Shown in pieces: positions 43,352-54,762 of a stretch of DNA of 64,000 nt. The translations under genes and the position numbers were made by a program. Position 1 is the first letter of the stretch; every line of letters begins with the position of its first letter. The notes under the pieces are model-generated. The model was not told the origin of the DNA and did not search any database. It was given only the letters and a program-made list of their open reading frames with translations. Origin of the DNA: Siphonodentalium dalli (lineage: Eukaryota > Mollusca > Scaphopoda > Gadilida > Siphonodentaliidae); NCBI GenBank assembly GCA_032622095.1, contig CP136068.1, positions 137,769,989 through 137,833,988 on the forward strand, read 5' to 3'.

Positions 43352-45448
43352 ATGGTTGAGTTTCGTTGCCTGTTCAACTTATTAAAAGGCGATAAGAAAT
43401 ATGCGTGTAAGCACTGCCCCACGCTTTTGTCTGTTCAACCCACGGGTACCACAACACACCTTAGGCTGCATGTCCAGCGGAAGCACCCCGCTCTGTTCGA
43501 GAGAACGATACAGGCGGAAAATTCTAAAAAGCTGAAAATTGAACTTCCAGAAAACTCGCAAGTAGGTGATGATTCTGCACCCAATAAACAGTCCACGATG
43601 GGCCAACATTTCGTCCCCAAACGCATAATCATGCCCGACACAAAAAAAAAGTTTGATGCAGCCCTTCTAACATTTGTTGTCGTTGATGGGAGACCATTTG
43701 AGTCTGTGGCCGGCGAGGGATTCAAAAAAATGTGTGATGTGCTCACTGGAGGAAGTTATGAGCCACCCCACCCCACAACGCTATCAAGAAAAGTAAATGA
43801 CCTGAGAGAGTCAATGGAGGGTAGTTTGAAGGCCTATTTGAAAACTGATATCGGGAAATCCAAAGTTTCAGTCACTTTCGATCACTGGAAGTCCGACAAC
43901 AACAGCAATTATCTTGTGCTGACCATCCATTATGTAAGCGTCGAATGGAAGTTTGTCACAAGATGTTTGTCCGTGATAAATTTAGAGGACAATGAAGCCG
44001 ATCACACGGCAAATGCTACAGAGAAACTAATCAGAGCTCAGTTTGTCAAATATGGGTTGGATTTATGCAGGGTTATGTTCGCCACCACAGACACAACGAA
44101 TGTGATGCCATGCACAGCACGTCAGCTGGGAATTTCCTGGATGGGTTGCGCTGCCCACAAACTACAGCTGGCCATTAATGCAGCGCTGAATGCACAACCA
44201 GCTATAAATAACCTTATAAAGGCGGTACACAAGATTTCTGGATTTTTTAATGCCTCAACCGTCGGACTGGCTGCATTACATAAGCATCAAGCGCAAACTT
44301 CAGACCCAGTCAGCTCAGCCAATAATGAAAGTTGTGAAACGAAAAATCTCAAGGAGTCTGATCCACCACTTGATGTGTCAACCAGATTTAATAGTACATT
44401 TATGCTTATGGAATGGTTTGAGAGAAATCAAGTGGCGATATCCTTGGCACTCGTGGAATCCCAAGCCAGAAAAAGTTGTGCTACCACTCCACCACCAGCT
44501 TTGACTAAACCATTAATCGACGTTTTGAAAGCAATTCTCCCCATTTTGAAACCAACAGCCGAGGCCACTTCCATATTGAGCGCCGACAAGATCGTCACAG
44601 TATCAATAATGCCGGCGTGTATCCATGTCTTGAAGCAGGAGTTGCGTCTTGAGCCTGCAGCAGTTGTTAAAACATTCAGAGACAAACTATTGTCCGAACT
44701 TGAATCACGATTTGACCTAACACGGCCCCATCTGCTAGCTGGAAACTTCCTGGATCCTCGTTTTAAAGGAGTCACGAGCATTGGGGCAGTGAAGGATTTT
44801 ATTGCGGCATGTCTGCGATATCATGGTCATGTGGATGACGGTGCGAAGTCAAAAAATCCAACCCAGGGCTCACAGCGAGAAAACACCACTGGAGTTGACA
44901 ATACGCGAGATAATGATGGCCAACGAAAGTGTTTGATGGATACGATGTTCCAGGAAGTAAAGGCTAGGCATACAGAGCAGAGTCAAACAGGCGAAGAGGC
45001 GACTTCACTAACCGCTCGAGTAGATTCTGAGATGGAATCCTACCAGCGTATGTCGTTACTACCAAGATCTGAAAGTCCACTGAATTTCTGGAAGCACCAC
45101 GCCGAATCACACCATCTCCTTGCAGAAGCAGCAAAGGATATTTTATCCATTCAGGCTACGAACTGTTCGTCCGAAAGGGTCAATTCTACGGGGAGCAACC
45201 TAATTAGTGACCAAAGACATAGCATGTCACGATATAACACGGAAACACTGATATGGGCGAGGAATAATGCCGATCTGCCGGGACGAACAATTATTTGTTT
45301 CAATTTTCAAATTTCCCAAAATGGCAAATCAACATTCATTCTGGAAAGTCGGACAGGCTTTTGTTTGTTTTTTCGATTTATTAATAAAGTGCATTTCCTA
45401 ATTTTATTCCAATTTCCAACACCCACATGTTTTTGGATTTCAGGATAG
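43352..45448 (+). CDS. hAT-family transposase with BED zinc finger
   Basis: Cut-and-paste transposase for the surrounding element, 698 residues, no internal stop or frameshift. I chose the ATG at 43352; the frame is open from a TTG at 43310, but no earlier ATG precedes it. The BED finger has C19, C22, H40 and H45. Catalytic-core candidates are D177 in VTFDHWKS and D247 in ATTDTTNVM, followed by CAAHKLQL (266-273), the Ac-like Cys/His motif. The hAT dimerisation region spans about 585-645, with SSERV..STGSNLISDQR. The final ~45 residues look non-conserved, so the true end might be a spliced or read-through variant. I did not assign the catalytic glutamate. The canonical N after the second D is T here, so activity is not assured. 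Confidence 0.93.
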   Translation: MVEFRCLFNLLKGDKKYACKHCPTLLSVQPTGTTTHLRLHVQRKHPALFERTIQAENSKKLKIELPENSQVGDDSAPNKQSTMGQHFVPKRIIMPDTKKKFDAALLTFVVVDGRPFESVAGEGFKKMCDVLTGGSYEPPHPTTLSRKVNDLRESMEGSLKAYLKTDIGKSKVSVTFDHWKSDNNSNYLVLTIHYVSVEWKFVTRCLSVINLEDNEADHTANATEKLIRAQFVKYGLDLCRVMFATTDTTNVMPCTARQLGISWMGCAAHKLQLAINAALNAQPAINNLIKAVHKISGFFNASTVGLAALHKHQAQTSDPVSSANNESCETKNLKESDPPLDVSTRFNSTFMLMEWFERNQVAISLALVESQARKSCATTPPPALTKPLIDVLKAILPILKPTAEATSILSADKIVTVSIMPACIHVLKQELRLEPAAVVKTFRDKLLSELESRFDLTRPHLLAGNFLDPRFKGVTSIGAVKDFIAACLRYHGHVDDGAKSKNPTQGSQRENTTGVDNTRDNDGQRKCLMDTMFQEVKARHTEQSQTGEEATSLTARVDSEMESYQRMSLLPRSESPLNFWKHHAESHHLLAEAAKDILSIQATNCSSERVNSTGSNLISDQRHSMSRYNTETLIWARNNADLPGRTIICFNFQISQNGKSTFILESRTGFCLFFRFINKVHFLILFQFPTPTCFWISG

Positions 45449-45534
45449 TTGATTGACAGCCATGGCCTGCATCATACACGATGCGTCGTACCTGTATCCA
45501 AGTTAATCGTTCACTGCACAGATACTGTAGTTTC

Positions 45535-45642
45535 TGATCGAAAATGGGCTTTTCTGACAACACACTCAGATATAAAAATAATAATCGACTATTATGGTTA
45601 TAATATCTGAGTATGTTGTCAGAAAAGCTCATTTTCGGTCAA
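45535..45642. repeat. inverted repeat in the 3' region of the hAT
   Basis: Arms TCGAAAATGGGCTTTTCTGA and TCAGAAAAGCTCATTTTCGG enclose matching AGATAT..ATATCT sequence, forming a ~108-bp hairpin ~90 bp after the ORF stop. It could be a transposed palindrome or an RNA-level structure. Confidence 0.75.
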
Positions 45643-47955
45643 AAATCCAGCAAAAGTTACTGTTCGCGGCAAATCAGATACAAGCGGTCAATGGGACAGA
45701 ACTCTACGTGACAATCATGTTATTTGCACAAACGTGTTTATATAGAGTTACGCCGCATTAATCAACACGGGGGTACAATCGACAGCTCGCGACACATCGT
45801 AACTTTGTCGATGTTTTTATTGAAAAGTATGACTATTTTGCGCAATGGTTGACGCCGACGTTTGAACCCGAGGGACCGAGCCATGTAAATGACTACAATA
45901 GTATATTATATTCTTAATTTCTTACTCAGAAGAAACGTAAATAATACGCACGTCGAGTTGTTTTTGATTTACACGAATCTAATGGTGTTCGTTCAACTTT
46001 GCTCCGGTACAATCATGCAAACTTTCGATGTCCGCGAAAGGTGTAGATTCGATTCGAGATTCGATTCGATTCGCGAATCATTCTCGTGATTCGATTCGAG
46101 ATTCGATTCGAAATGAAATCCCCGATTCGCAGGGGCCTAATATATATGTACTGGTGGGTTATGTTGGTTGGATATTTATACATATATTTGTACTGGTGGG
46201 TTATGTTGGTTGGATATCTATACATATATATGTACTGGTGGGTTATGTTGGTTGGATATTTAAACATATATTTGTACTGGTGGGTTATGTTGGTTGGATA
46301 TCTATACATATATTTGTACTGGTGGGTTATGTTGGTTGGATATTTAAACATATATTTGTACTGGTGGGTTATGTTGGTTGGATATTTATACATATATATG
46401 TACTGGTGGGTTATGTTGGTTGGATATTTAAACATATATTTGTACTGGTGGGTTATGTTGGTTGGATATTTATACATATATATGTACTGGTGGGTTATGT
46501 TGGTTGGATATTTATACATATATTTGTACTGGTGGGTTATGTTGGTTGGATATTTATACATATGCACGTACTGTTGGGTTATAATGGTTGGATATCTATA
46601 CATATATTTGTACTGGTGGGTTATGTTGGTTGGATATCTATACATATATATGTACTGGTGGGTTATGTCGGTTAGATATCTATACATATATATGTACTGG
46701 TGGGTTATGTTGGTTGGATATTTATACATATATATGTACTGGTGGGTTATGTCGGTTGGATATTTATACATATATATGTACTGGTGGGTTATGTCGGTTG
46801 GATATTTATACATATATTTGTACTGGTGGGTTATGTTGGTTGGATATCTATACATATATTTGTACTGGTGGGTTATAATGGTTGGATATCTATACATATA
46901 TATGTACTGGTGGGTTATGTTGGTTGGATATCTATACATATATATGTACTGGTGGGTTATGTTGGTTGGATATCTATACATATATTTGTACTGGTGGGTT
47001 ATGTTGGTTGGATATTTATACATATATTTGTACTGGTGAGTTATGTTGGTTGGATATCTATACATATATATGTACTGGTGGGTTATGTTGGTTGGATATT
47101 TATACATATATTTGTACTGGTGGGTTATGTTGGTTGGATATTTATACATATTTGTACTGGTGGGTTATGTTGGTTGGATATCTATACATATATATGTACT
47201 GGTGGGTTATTTTGGTTGGATATCTATACATATATATGTACTGGTGGGTTATGTTGGTTGGATATTTATACATATATTTGTACTGATGGGTTATGTTGGT
47301 TGGATATTTATACATATATTTGTACTGATGGGTTATGTTGGTTGGATATTTATACATATATATGTACTGGTGGGTTATGTTGGTTGGATATTTATAAATA
47401 TATATGTACTGGTGGGTTATGTCGGTTGGATATTTATACATATATACGTACTGGTGGGTTATATTGGTTGGATGTCTATACATATATATGTACTGGTGGG
47501 TTATGTTGGTTGGATATTTATACATATATACGTACTGGTGGGTTATGTTGGTTGGATATTTATACATATACACGTACTGGTGGGTTATAATGGTTGGATA
47601 TCTATACATATATTTGTACTGGTGGGTTATGTTGGTTGGATATCTATACATATATTTGTACTGGTGGGTTATGTTGGTTGGATATTTATACATATATATG
47701 TACTGGTGGGTTATGTCGGTTGGATATTTATATGTAGTGGTTCCAATATTATAGCTATTTTAGTGCCTGAAGGCCAACCAGATAAATTGGCCTGAATCCC
47801 AGATTGGACCTGTAAGGCCAATATAAATAAATTACTGGAGTCTCTCAAACTTTTTGGATGTGGATTTTATTTTTTATATTTTATTTTTGCTCAAATAAAT
47901 GGTCATGGTCCCATTCTAGAAATTGAGCATTATACCTTATTCAATACAATGTGAT

Positions 47956-48343
47956 TTAACCCTTTACCCAACAAACCGGCCAAAACCAGCCAAATAAAGC
48001 TTCAACAGCCTAAAATATCTTCGGTCTGTCTCAATAGAACCATACAAATATGGATATCATTGGAACCGGCTCCTTGACCACATTGTGATAGTTACAGTTA
48101 TGCCCTGTGCCAATGCATTCTCTTATATATGCGAGTCGACCATAGGTCGTCTCGCATATATAAGAGAATGCATTGGCGTAAAAAAAATATGTTTTTACCA
48201 TTTTTTCTTACATTCTTTAACAATTTAATAATTTTTAATGTGTTAAGCCAATGCATTCTCTTATATATGCGAGGCGACCTATGGTCGACTCGCATATATA
48301 AGAGAATGCATTGGCACAGGGCCGTTCTGTTGGGTAAAGGGTT
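47956..48343 (+). mobile_element. TTAA-A MITE copy A13
   Basis: TTAA at 47956-47959 and 48340-48343. In hairpin 1 the usual mismatch position has changed (GGTCGTCTC), weakening the pairing there. Confidence 0.93.
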
Positions 48344-48567
48344 AAATTGTCCAATTTTATCAAAATAGACTGATTAATGTACCTCAATTATTTGGTGATT
48401 TAGTTTTGGCGGTAATGAAACTTGCATAAAAATTATTAAATTTCCAAAGAAATGGAGTTTACTGTAAGCTGTATTTTATTTGAAAGATGCAAGTGAAAAT
48501 GGATGAGCAAATCAATGCAAATAACAGTTACAGGTTTATAATTGTATCAAATTTTGAATCTTTGCAG

Positions 48568-49025
48568 CAAGCCTGAGTTTAGTGAGCCAGTCATTTTCAG
48601 AATGAGGTCCACAGAGGGTGAATTTAGTGACGCTATCCCGCATAGCAGTAGCATCACTAAATTCACCCTCTGGGGACATTATTCAGCTTAGGCCTCATCT
48701 TCTGTATAAAGTTTCTCTATTATCAAATTTCTTTAGAAACTTCTTCACATAGATTCTATTTCTTTTTTAGTTTAGTTTCTCTATATCCACAAATTGGCAG
48801 ATGACACATTGCATAATCGAGGTTCCCAATGGGTGTACATCACAATGTTCACCATTTGGGAAATTAAATCTGAGTCTATGTCTCCCATAGCAGATGAGGC
48901 CATACAGAATGTGGTCCCCAGAGGGTGAATTTGGTGATGCTAGCTTGCTGTGAGGGATGGCATCACCAACTTCACCCTCTGGGGACCTCATTCTGCAAAT
49001 AACAGGCACACCAAACTCAGACTTG
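48568..49025. mobile_element. CAAG-2 element with perfect 8-bp duplication
   Basis: Ends CAAGCCTGAGTTTAG and CTAAACTCAGACTTG. The flanks are CTTTGCAG at 48560-48567 and 49026-49033. Hairpins with GGTCCCCAGAGGGTGAATTT-type arms lie inside both ends, around a central unique segment (CCACAAATTGGCAGATGACA; CCCAATGGGTGTACATCACA). Confidence 0.93.
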
Positions 49026-49182
49026 CTTTGCAGGGCCATAATGTTATGGTTGATCTTATATCTTTAAACATTTTCACTTAAGATCAGCCTTATCATATAA
49101 CAGGTCACTTCAACATAAAATCTAAATCTTGAATGTATGTTCTTATATATACCCAGGAAAAATATTGGTGATGGGACTTATA

Positions 49183-50626
49183 TTTACATACTAAGTGTGA
49201 ACATCACTAAATCCAGCATTCAGATTGGTCGGCGCCCACGTGGCTAGTTGCAATTATTTCTCGGTGAACGCGCAACAGCTCATAACTGCAGCCTCATAAT
49301 TACATCGACACGTCATCAGTTTCGGAAAGACGAACGCGTAATGTTTTGGGCGCATTTGGACTCGCGCAGGATTGACTTAATACATCATCGGGTTTCAATA
49401 TAAAGATAAATTGTTCCTGTTAACTTTTGCCAAGGGTGTTATGGGATATTTTGGGCTTGTTTTGTCATGATACACTTTTCGATTTAAATACATTTACAAA
49501 AGTGGCTTTTTCGCTAAATGTATATAAATATAAGGATTAACTGTCATGTGGACTGTTTTTATGGAGATGTAACCGTGAGGTAAGTGGTTTTACATACAAG
49601 TTATGACCACTTACCTCACGGTTACATCTCCATAAAGACAGTTCACCAAGACTTGAAATAAGTGGTCGGTCACGGTCAATGACAGTCACAAAAACAGCTT
49701 TGACCGACACATTTTGCGTCTGGTCGGACATTTTGTCCGACAGCATATTTCTACTCCCATCAGATAAAATATAACTGCATAGGACATTTCTGTCAAGTTA
49801 TTTTTGCTTCTTTGCAAATCTGGATCGAACAAAACCATTAGATACGTGAATGTATCGTGTAGTTTATTATGACTTTATCAGATATCGCGTTGTTCTTTAA
49901 TCGCGTCAGTAACTCGGAAGTTTCCTTTCATTTTAAGTGCGGTTCGTAATTATTGGCTGACCGTTCACATTTTAACACTTCCGTTTTAAATCAAGGTCAT
50001 TTATACGATTTTTCAAATAAGAATTAAGAAACAAAAAATGCCTGTACTCCTTGTCTAGCAGTACGATAGATGTACTGAAGTTTAAAGCATTATTTAATGA
50101 AATGAAATAATGATATTTAATGAAATGAAATAATGAAACGGGGGGATCACTGGTCGAAAAGTAAAAGTAACCACAGTTCTCAAATGGATTTCCGAATTGC
50201 CGGAGCACAACCTTATTCGGTGGTTGCAAATTCAATTCGATGCAGACAAGAAGGGGGTTGTTTATATACCCACTTTAAAATGCAAATACTGCATCTCCAA
50301 AGTCAAGGAAATCGAAATTTCGAAAGGACTTTAATAGATCTTGGGTTGATGGATCGACACATTTCTATTATAAACAAAGCATGATGGTAGCAGTAGCACT
50401 GAGAGTCACTTTTTAAGGTTACAGAAGATTATTTTACATGGTATTGAAGCATTATTTATCACATAAAAATAAGATATGAGAACATTTGACAGCACATAAT
50501 TTTGACAGACACCGCCCAGAAAATGACAGCCACCATCCATTTGGTGTCTGTCATTTTGACAGGCACCGTGACAATAATTATTTCAAGGCTTGCAGTCCAC
50601 ATGACAGTTAATCCTTATATAGATAA
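49183..50626 (+). mobile_element. palindrome-ended element P copy 1, interrupted by CAAG-3
   Basis: The body 49183-49530 (GCGCCCACGTGGCTAGTTGC; TTTGGACTCGCGCAGGATTG) leads into a palindrome starting ATATAAGGATTAACTGTCAT. The right arm is split by 49647-50592, resuming as CCACATGACAGTTAATCC. The inverted partner is at 61965-62487. Confidence 0.8.
49647..50592. mobile_element. CAAG-3 element, longer copy
   Basis: Ends CAAGACTTGAAATAAGTGG and TTATTTCAAGGCTTG. The flanks CAGTTCAC (49639-49646) and CAGTCCAC (50593-50600) match 7 of 8. Near the left end is GGTCGGTCACGGTCA with TCGGACATTTTGTCCGA; near the right end are inverted TGACAG/CTGTCA motifs. I see no recognisable transposase. Confidence 0.85.
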
Positions 50627-50701
50627 ATGAGTTTCGTTGCAGAAGATAAATATACTGTGATCAGTGTCCTTTTATTTTTGCATAATCAGAAAATGACTTA
50701 A

Positions 50702-51087
50702 TTAACCCTTTACCCAACAGAACGGCCCTGTGCCAATGCATTCTCTTATATATGCGAGTCGACCATAGGTCGCCTCGCATATATAAGAGAATGCATTGGC
50801 TTAACACATTAAAAATTATAAAATTGTTAAAGAATGTAAGAAAAAGTGTTAAAGTGTTTTTTTAGGCCAATGCATTCTCTTATATATGCGAGGCGACCTA
50901 TGGTCGACTCGCATATATAAGAGAATGCATTGGCACAGGGCATAACTGTAACTATCACAATGTGGTCAAGGAGCCGGTTCCAATGATATCCATATTTGTA
51001 TGGTTCTATTGAGACAGACCGAAGATATTTTAGGCTGTTGAAGCTTTATTTGGGCGTTTTTGGCCGTTTTGTTGGGTAAAGGGTTAA
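50702..51087 (-). mobile_element. TTAA-A MITE copy A14
   Basis: TTAA at 50702-50705 and 51084-51087; spacer shortened. Confidence 0.93.
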
Positions 51088-51317
51088 AGGCATATTATGC
51101 AGCTGTGCTATGTCCTTGTTTTAGTGTTTCAAACTCATATTTGGGTAACCGGGTAGTATGTAACTTGTTGAAGAATGTAACACTCAATATTTGCAGAAAA
51201 CACCTGGAACATACATTTTACCACATTGGAAAAGGTGGCACTTTTTTTTCAGACAAATTGATCTCCATTAGTGTTGGAATAAGATTGAATCAAGAAAAAA
51301 ACACTGAAAGATATTAG

Positions 51318-51480
51318 CAAGCCTTGAAATAGTGTGTCTGTCATTTGCAGAATGAGGTCCCCAGAGGGTGAATTTAGTGATGCTACCCTGCATAGCGGGC
51401 TAGCATCACCAAATTCACCCTCTGGGGACCTCATTCTGCTTACACCTCAGCAGAATGAGGTTCCCAGAGGGTGAATTTGG
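51318..51480. mobile_element. CAAG-1 MITE, right part missing
   Basis: CAAGCCTTGAAATAGTGTG, the first hairpin, and the start of the second up to GGGTGAATTTGG. It is cut off there and followed by different sequence. Confidence 0.87.
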
Positions 51481-51499
51481 TAAAGGCCCCACTTAATTT

Positions 51500-52282
51500 G
51501 CGAACCCCCAGATCACATCATATAAAATATATGCCATATTATATACCACTAGCCGATGAGCCCGACGTTGTCCGGGCTATTCAAAAACCAAATTTCAAGT
51601 CGATAGCTCTACCCGTTTCCGAGATCTGGTCTGCGCATGCGCGAAGCTGGCGTCGCACGGGCTCGGCGACCCTATAAAATTCGTATCCGTGGCAAGATAC
51701 ATTCACATACCAAATTTCAAGTCGATAGCTCCACCCGCTTCCGAGATCTGGTCTGCGCATGCGCGAAGCTGGCGTCGCACGGGCTCGGCGACCCGATAAA
51801 ATTCGTATCCGGGGCAAGATACATTCACATAGCAAATTTCAAGTCGATAGCTCCACCCGTTTCCGAGATCTCGTCTGCGCATGCGCGAAGCTGGCGTCGC
51901 ACGGGCTCGGCAACCCGATAAAATTCGTATCCGGGGCAAGATACATTCACATAGCAAATTTCAAGTCGATAGCTCCACCCGTTTCCGAGATCTCGTCTGC
52001 GCATGCGCGAAGCGGGCGCCGCACGGGCTCGCCAATACGACAACGTCCACCGCCTGGTCAAACTACACACACGTACCAAGTTTCGTCCCGATCGGTCGAG
52101 AATCGTAGATTTGTATAAATGACAAACATACAGACAAACATACAGACAAACATACAGACAGAGGTCTTCAAAATATATATGAGATGAACCACCAGATCAC
52201 ATCATATAAAATATATGCCATATTATATACCATGAACCACCCGATCACATCATATCAAATATATGCCATATTATATACCATT
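51500..52282 (+). repeat. ~48-bp minisatellite interrupted by a GC-rich insert
   Basis: Units contain CAGATCACATCATATAAAAT and ATGCCATATTATATACCA, occurring at about 51500-51552, 52187-52232 and 52233-52282. The first is separated from the others by the 51553-52185 insert. Confidence 0.87.
51553..52185 (+). mobile_element. GC-rich insert carrying 122-bp tandem units
   Basis: Starts GCCGATGAGCCCGACGTTGT. It then has about four units of 122 bp (starts near 51590, 51712, 51834, 51956) with CAAATTTCAAGTCGATAGCT, TCTGCGCATGCGCGAAGC and GGCGTCGCACGGGCTCGGC. It ends with repeats of ACATACAGACAA. The layout recalls non-autonomous repeats common in invertebrates, but I cannot name the class. ORFs here follow from the tandem structure. 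Confidence 0.7.
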
Positions 52283-52285
52283 TGT

Positions 52286-52631
52286 AAGAGAAAGTTCCAC
52301 AACATTGTATTATCAACTTATCTGGTGTAATAAACTGTGAACATGTTGTTTTTGTTGAGGTATACTGGCGTGTTTCTGTACTGCAAAGTCTATTATTTTA
52401 GTTCAAATTCTGTTGCATTCTGGTAGGCCAAACGGGGGAAATGTTTCTATGATTTCAACTATTTTCTATTATTCTATGGGCACCTTCTGAGACACGGACG
52501 TTCCAAATGGTGATGTATTATAGTATTTTGATCATATTTGATATTATATATGGTCATATATGATTGATATTAAAACCGCATATCAAGGCACTATAAAAAA
52601 ATAATCGGTGACTCGAAAATTAAATGGGCCT
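52286..52631. other. no recognised feature
   Basis: AT-rich sequence with no element recognised. Confidence 0.45.
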
Positions 52632-53016
52632 TTAACCCTTTACCCAACAGAACGGCCCTGTGCCAATGCATTCTCTTATATATGCGAGTCGACCATAGGT
52701 CGCCTCGCATATATAAGAGAATGCATTGGCTTAACACATTAAAAACTATAAAATTGTTAAAGATTTTAAGAAAAAATGGTAAAAAGTGTTTTAGGCCAAT
52801 GCATTCTCTTATATATGCGAGGCGACCTATGGTCGACTCGCATATATAAGAGAATGCATTGGCACAGGGCATAACTGTAACTATCACAATGCGGTCAAGG
52901 AGCCGGTTCCAATGATATCCATATTTGTATGGTTCTATTGAGACAGACCGAAGATATTTTAGGCTGTTGAAGCTTTATTTGGCCGGTTTTGGCCGTTTTG
53001 TTGGGTAAAGGGTTAA
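52632..53016 (-). mobile_element. TTAA-A MITE copy A15
   Basis: TTAA at 52632-52635 and 53013-53016; the spacer is shortened. It ends 100 bp upstream of exon 4. Confidence 0.93.
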
Positions 53017-53116
53017 ATTCATAAAATCTGATAACTGTAAGAGCTCACTGTTATTTCTCAAACTTGACTACCACCCACATGATTTTAAATTAAAGTTATT
53101 ACTGTTGTTGTTTCAG

Positions 53117-53308
53117 GAAACCAAAAACATCAATGACGAGCGATTAAAACTCCGTCAAAATGAGGAGGAACATTACAGAACCGAACAGTTATTAGCAAAC
53201 TGTCCGAAGGACCAAGAAGATGCTCTGCTCGCGCGATATCGGCGGGAGCAAGAAATACTCGATCATCAGAGACGCTGCTTTGATGACCTTGAATTTCAAC
53301 AGTTAGAG
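53117..53308 (+). CDS. PHLDB: PHLDB/LL5-like exon 4 (64 codons, most diagnostic)
   Basis: Acceptor GTTGTTTCAG|GAAACC, donor TTAGAG|GTGAGT, phase 0. It encodes the part of the coiled coil that best identifies the family: EEEHYRTEQLLANCP followed later by CFDDLEFQQLE. In vertebrate PHLDB2 the equivalent region carries ..LDNCP.. and ..HFEDLEFQQLE... Length is exactly 192 nt. Confidence 0.96.
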
Positions 53309-53421
53309 GTGAGTTTATTGTCTATTTATCAACTCAATTTCAATGTTATTTGAAATTAATTCTGTTTGCCGTTTTATGTGAATTTCATCAATTGAGATCT
53401 TTCCCATAAGTTATACATGTA

Positions 53422-53622
53422 TTAAACCTTTCTATACTAAATACTCATTGATGAGTAGTTCCTTTTGGAAATGTTCATATTATAAGTTCAACAAACAGCC
53501 AGGCCGTTTGTTGAACTTATTATCTGAACATTTCCCACCAAAGAATATGAATATTTCTGCTCTTGAGTTATCGGTTTTTCTGTCTGTCATCTGGGATAAT
53601 CCATTTAGTATAGAAGGGCTAA
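53422..53622. mobile_element. TTAA-D MITE
   Basis: TTAAACCTTTCTATACTAAA to TTTAGTATAGAAGGGCTAA. The centre is a small palindrome (AAGTTCAACAAAC..GTTTGTTGAACTT). Located 113 bp after the exon 4 donor. Confidence 0.85.
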
Positions 53623-53896
53623 TTGGGTGAGTTATGTTCATCTTGTTATCTGTCTGTTGATTGTTTATTGACATGACAAATCCCAGCAACGTTGATCTAG
53701 TTTGATTTTGACCACATTTTGTTTTTTCATCTACTATAAAATGTCTTGGATGTGGTGTGAAAGACAATCTTTTTTTCTGGAAAACTTTAGTCGCCTTTAT
53801 TTAGCTTTAAAAATTGTGTGTTGATATATTATTCAAGAACAATAATCATTGTTCGAGAAGAATTGTAAAATCACAAGCAGCTTTTAACATACACAT

Positions 53897-54118
53897 TTAA
53901 CCCTTTCAGTGCCAGGTTTGATTTTGTATCAACCCATATACCCTGTGCCATAATGCATTCTCTTATATATGCGAGTCGACCATAGGTCGACTCGCATATA
54001 TAAGACCATGCCTAACAATTTTTCATCTTTTGTTATTATTTTTTACAATTTTTTACAATTTTAATAATTTTTTCTTATATTCTTTAACAGACTTATTTTG
54101 TAGGTTTAGTGCCAGGGA
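53897..54118. mobile_element. TTAA-C MITE copy C3, right end truncated
   Basis: TTAACCCTTTCAGTGCCAGG at left, a hairpin with a fully paired stem (GAGTCGACC..GGTCGACTC) and a T-rich block. It ends at TAGTGCCAGGG without the terminal GGGTTAA. Confidence 0.85.
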
Positions 54119-54503
54119 ATCTTACGTTTTTCATGGGCATCAAAATTATTACTCTGAATACTTGGTGATAGTTTTGAGTTATAACATGCCCCTAAGGTTT
54201 TATCCAGTTTGTTTTTAAATTCGCTATAGCATGCTTAAGCATACCTAAAAAAAATTCAACCCAAAAAAATATAAAAAAACAAAAACAAAAATTATTTTAT
54301 TATTTTTTAGGGCCGATTTTACAGACCGTAAATTAGGGCCTTCCACATGGCATTTGCCGCTCATACCGCATGGCAAAAACGTCTTCAGTGTTTTCGGCAT
54401 TTACAGAGGTTACTCGTATATTTCTGTTGCAACTCAGGGCTTTTAGTTATTCTTGTTTTTTTGTTAAACATGGCTGCATGGAGTGACAATGCACAATCAC
54501 AGT
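54119..54503. other. no recognised feature
   Basis: Includes an A-rich tract (about 54245-54310); otherwise unrecognised. Confidence 0.45.
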
Positions 54504-54762
54504 CAAGCCTTGAAATAGGGTGTCTGTCATTTGCAGAATGAGGTCCCCAGAGGGTGAATTTAGTGATGCTACCCCGCATAGCGGGCTAGCATATATCACC
54601 AAATTCACCCTCTGGGGACCTCATTCTGCTTACACCTCAGCAGAATGAGGTTCCCAGAGGGTGAATTTGGTGATGCTAGCCCGCTATGCGGGGGTAGCAT
54701 CACTAAATTCACCCTCTGGGGACCTCATTCTGCAAATGACAGACACCCTATTTCAAGGCCTG
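54504..54762. mobile_element. CAAG-1 MITE, complete, without visible duplication
   Basis: CAAGCCTTGAAATAGGGTG to CACCCTATTTCAAGGCCTG with two full hairpins. The flanking octamers (ATCACAGT, CTTGTCGG) differ, so it may have formed by recombination or lost one flank. It ends 140 bp before exon 5. Confidence 0.9.

Larger units (their letters stand above)
43013..46139 (+). mobile_element. autonomous-looking hAT transposon
   Basis: A 3127-bp element with perfect 14-bp terminal inverted repeats TAGGCCCCTGCGAA / TTCGCAGGGGCCTA. The flanks are ATATATAT at 43005-43012 and 46140-46147; the target is itself repetitive, but the junctions fit an exact 8-bp duplication. Clusters of ATTCGATTCG-type motifs lie just inside both ends (43030-43100, 46045-46127), as expected for subterminal transposase-binding arrays. 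One uninterrupted transposase ORF lies inside. It appears recent. Confidence 0.95.
42766..47732 (+). repeat. 42-bp satellite split by a hAT transposon
   Basis: The unit runs GTACTGGTGGGTTATGTTGG, TTGGATATCTATACATATAT, AT. About 6 units precede the transposon (42766-43012) and about 38 follow (46140-47732). Recurrent variants are TATC/TATT, ATATATG/ATATTTG, GTTGG/GTCGG and TGTTGG/TAATGG, mixed along the array. The period equals 14 codons, so several frames on both strands stay open. Confidence 0.97.

Noticed and set aside
46013-47149. 378-codon and other long ORFs in the 42-bp satellite
   Set aside because: Same reason: a 14-codon period gives open frames on both strands, all with the same low-complexity repeat.
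51581-52118. Several overlapping 75-119 codon ORFs in the GC-rich block
   Set aside because: Generated by the 122-bp tandem units, open in both strands, with no coherent protein.
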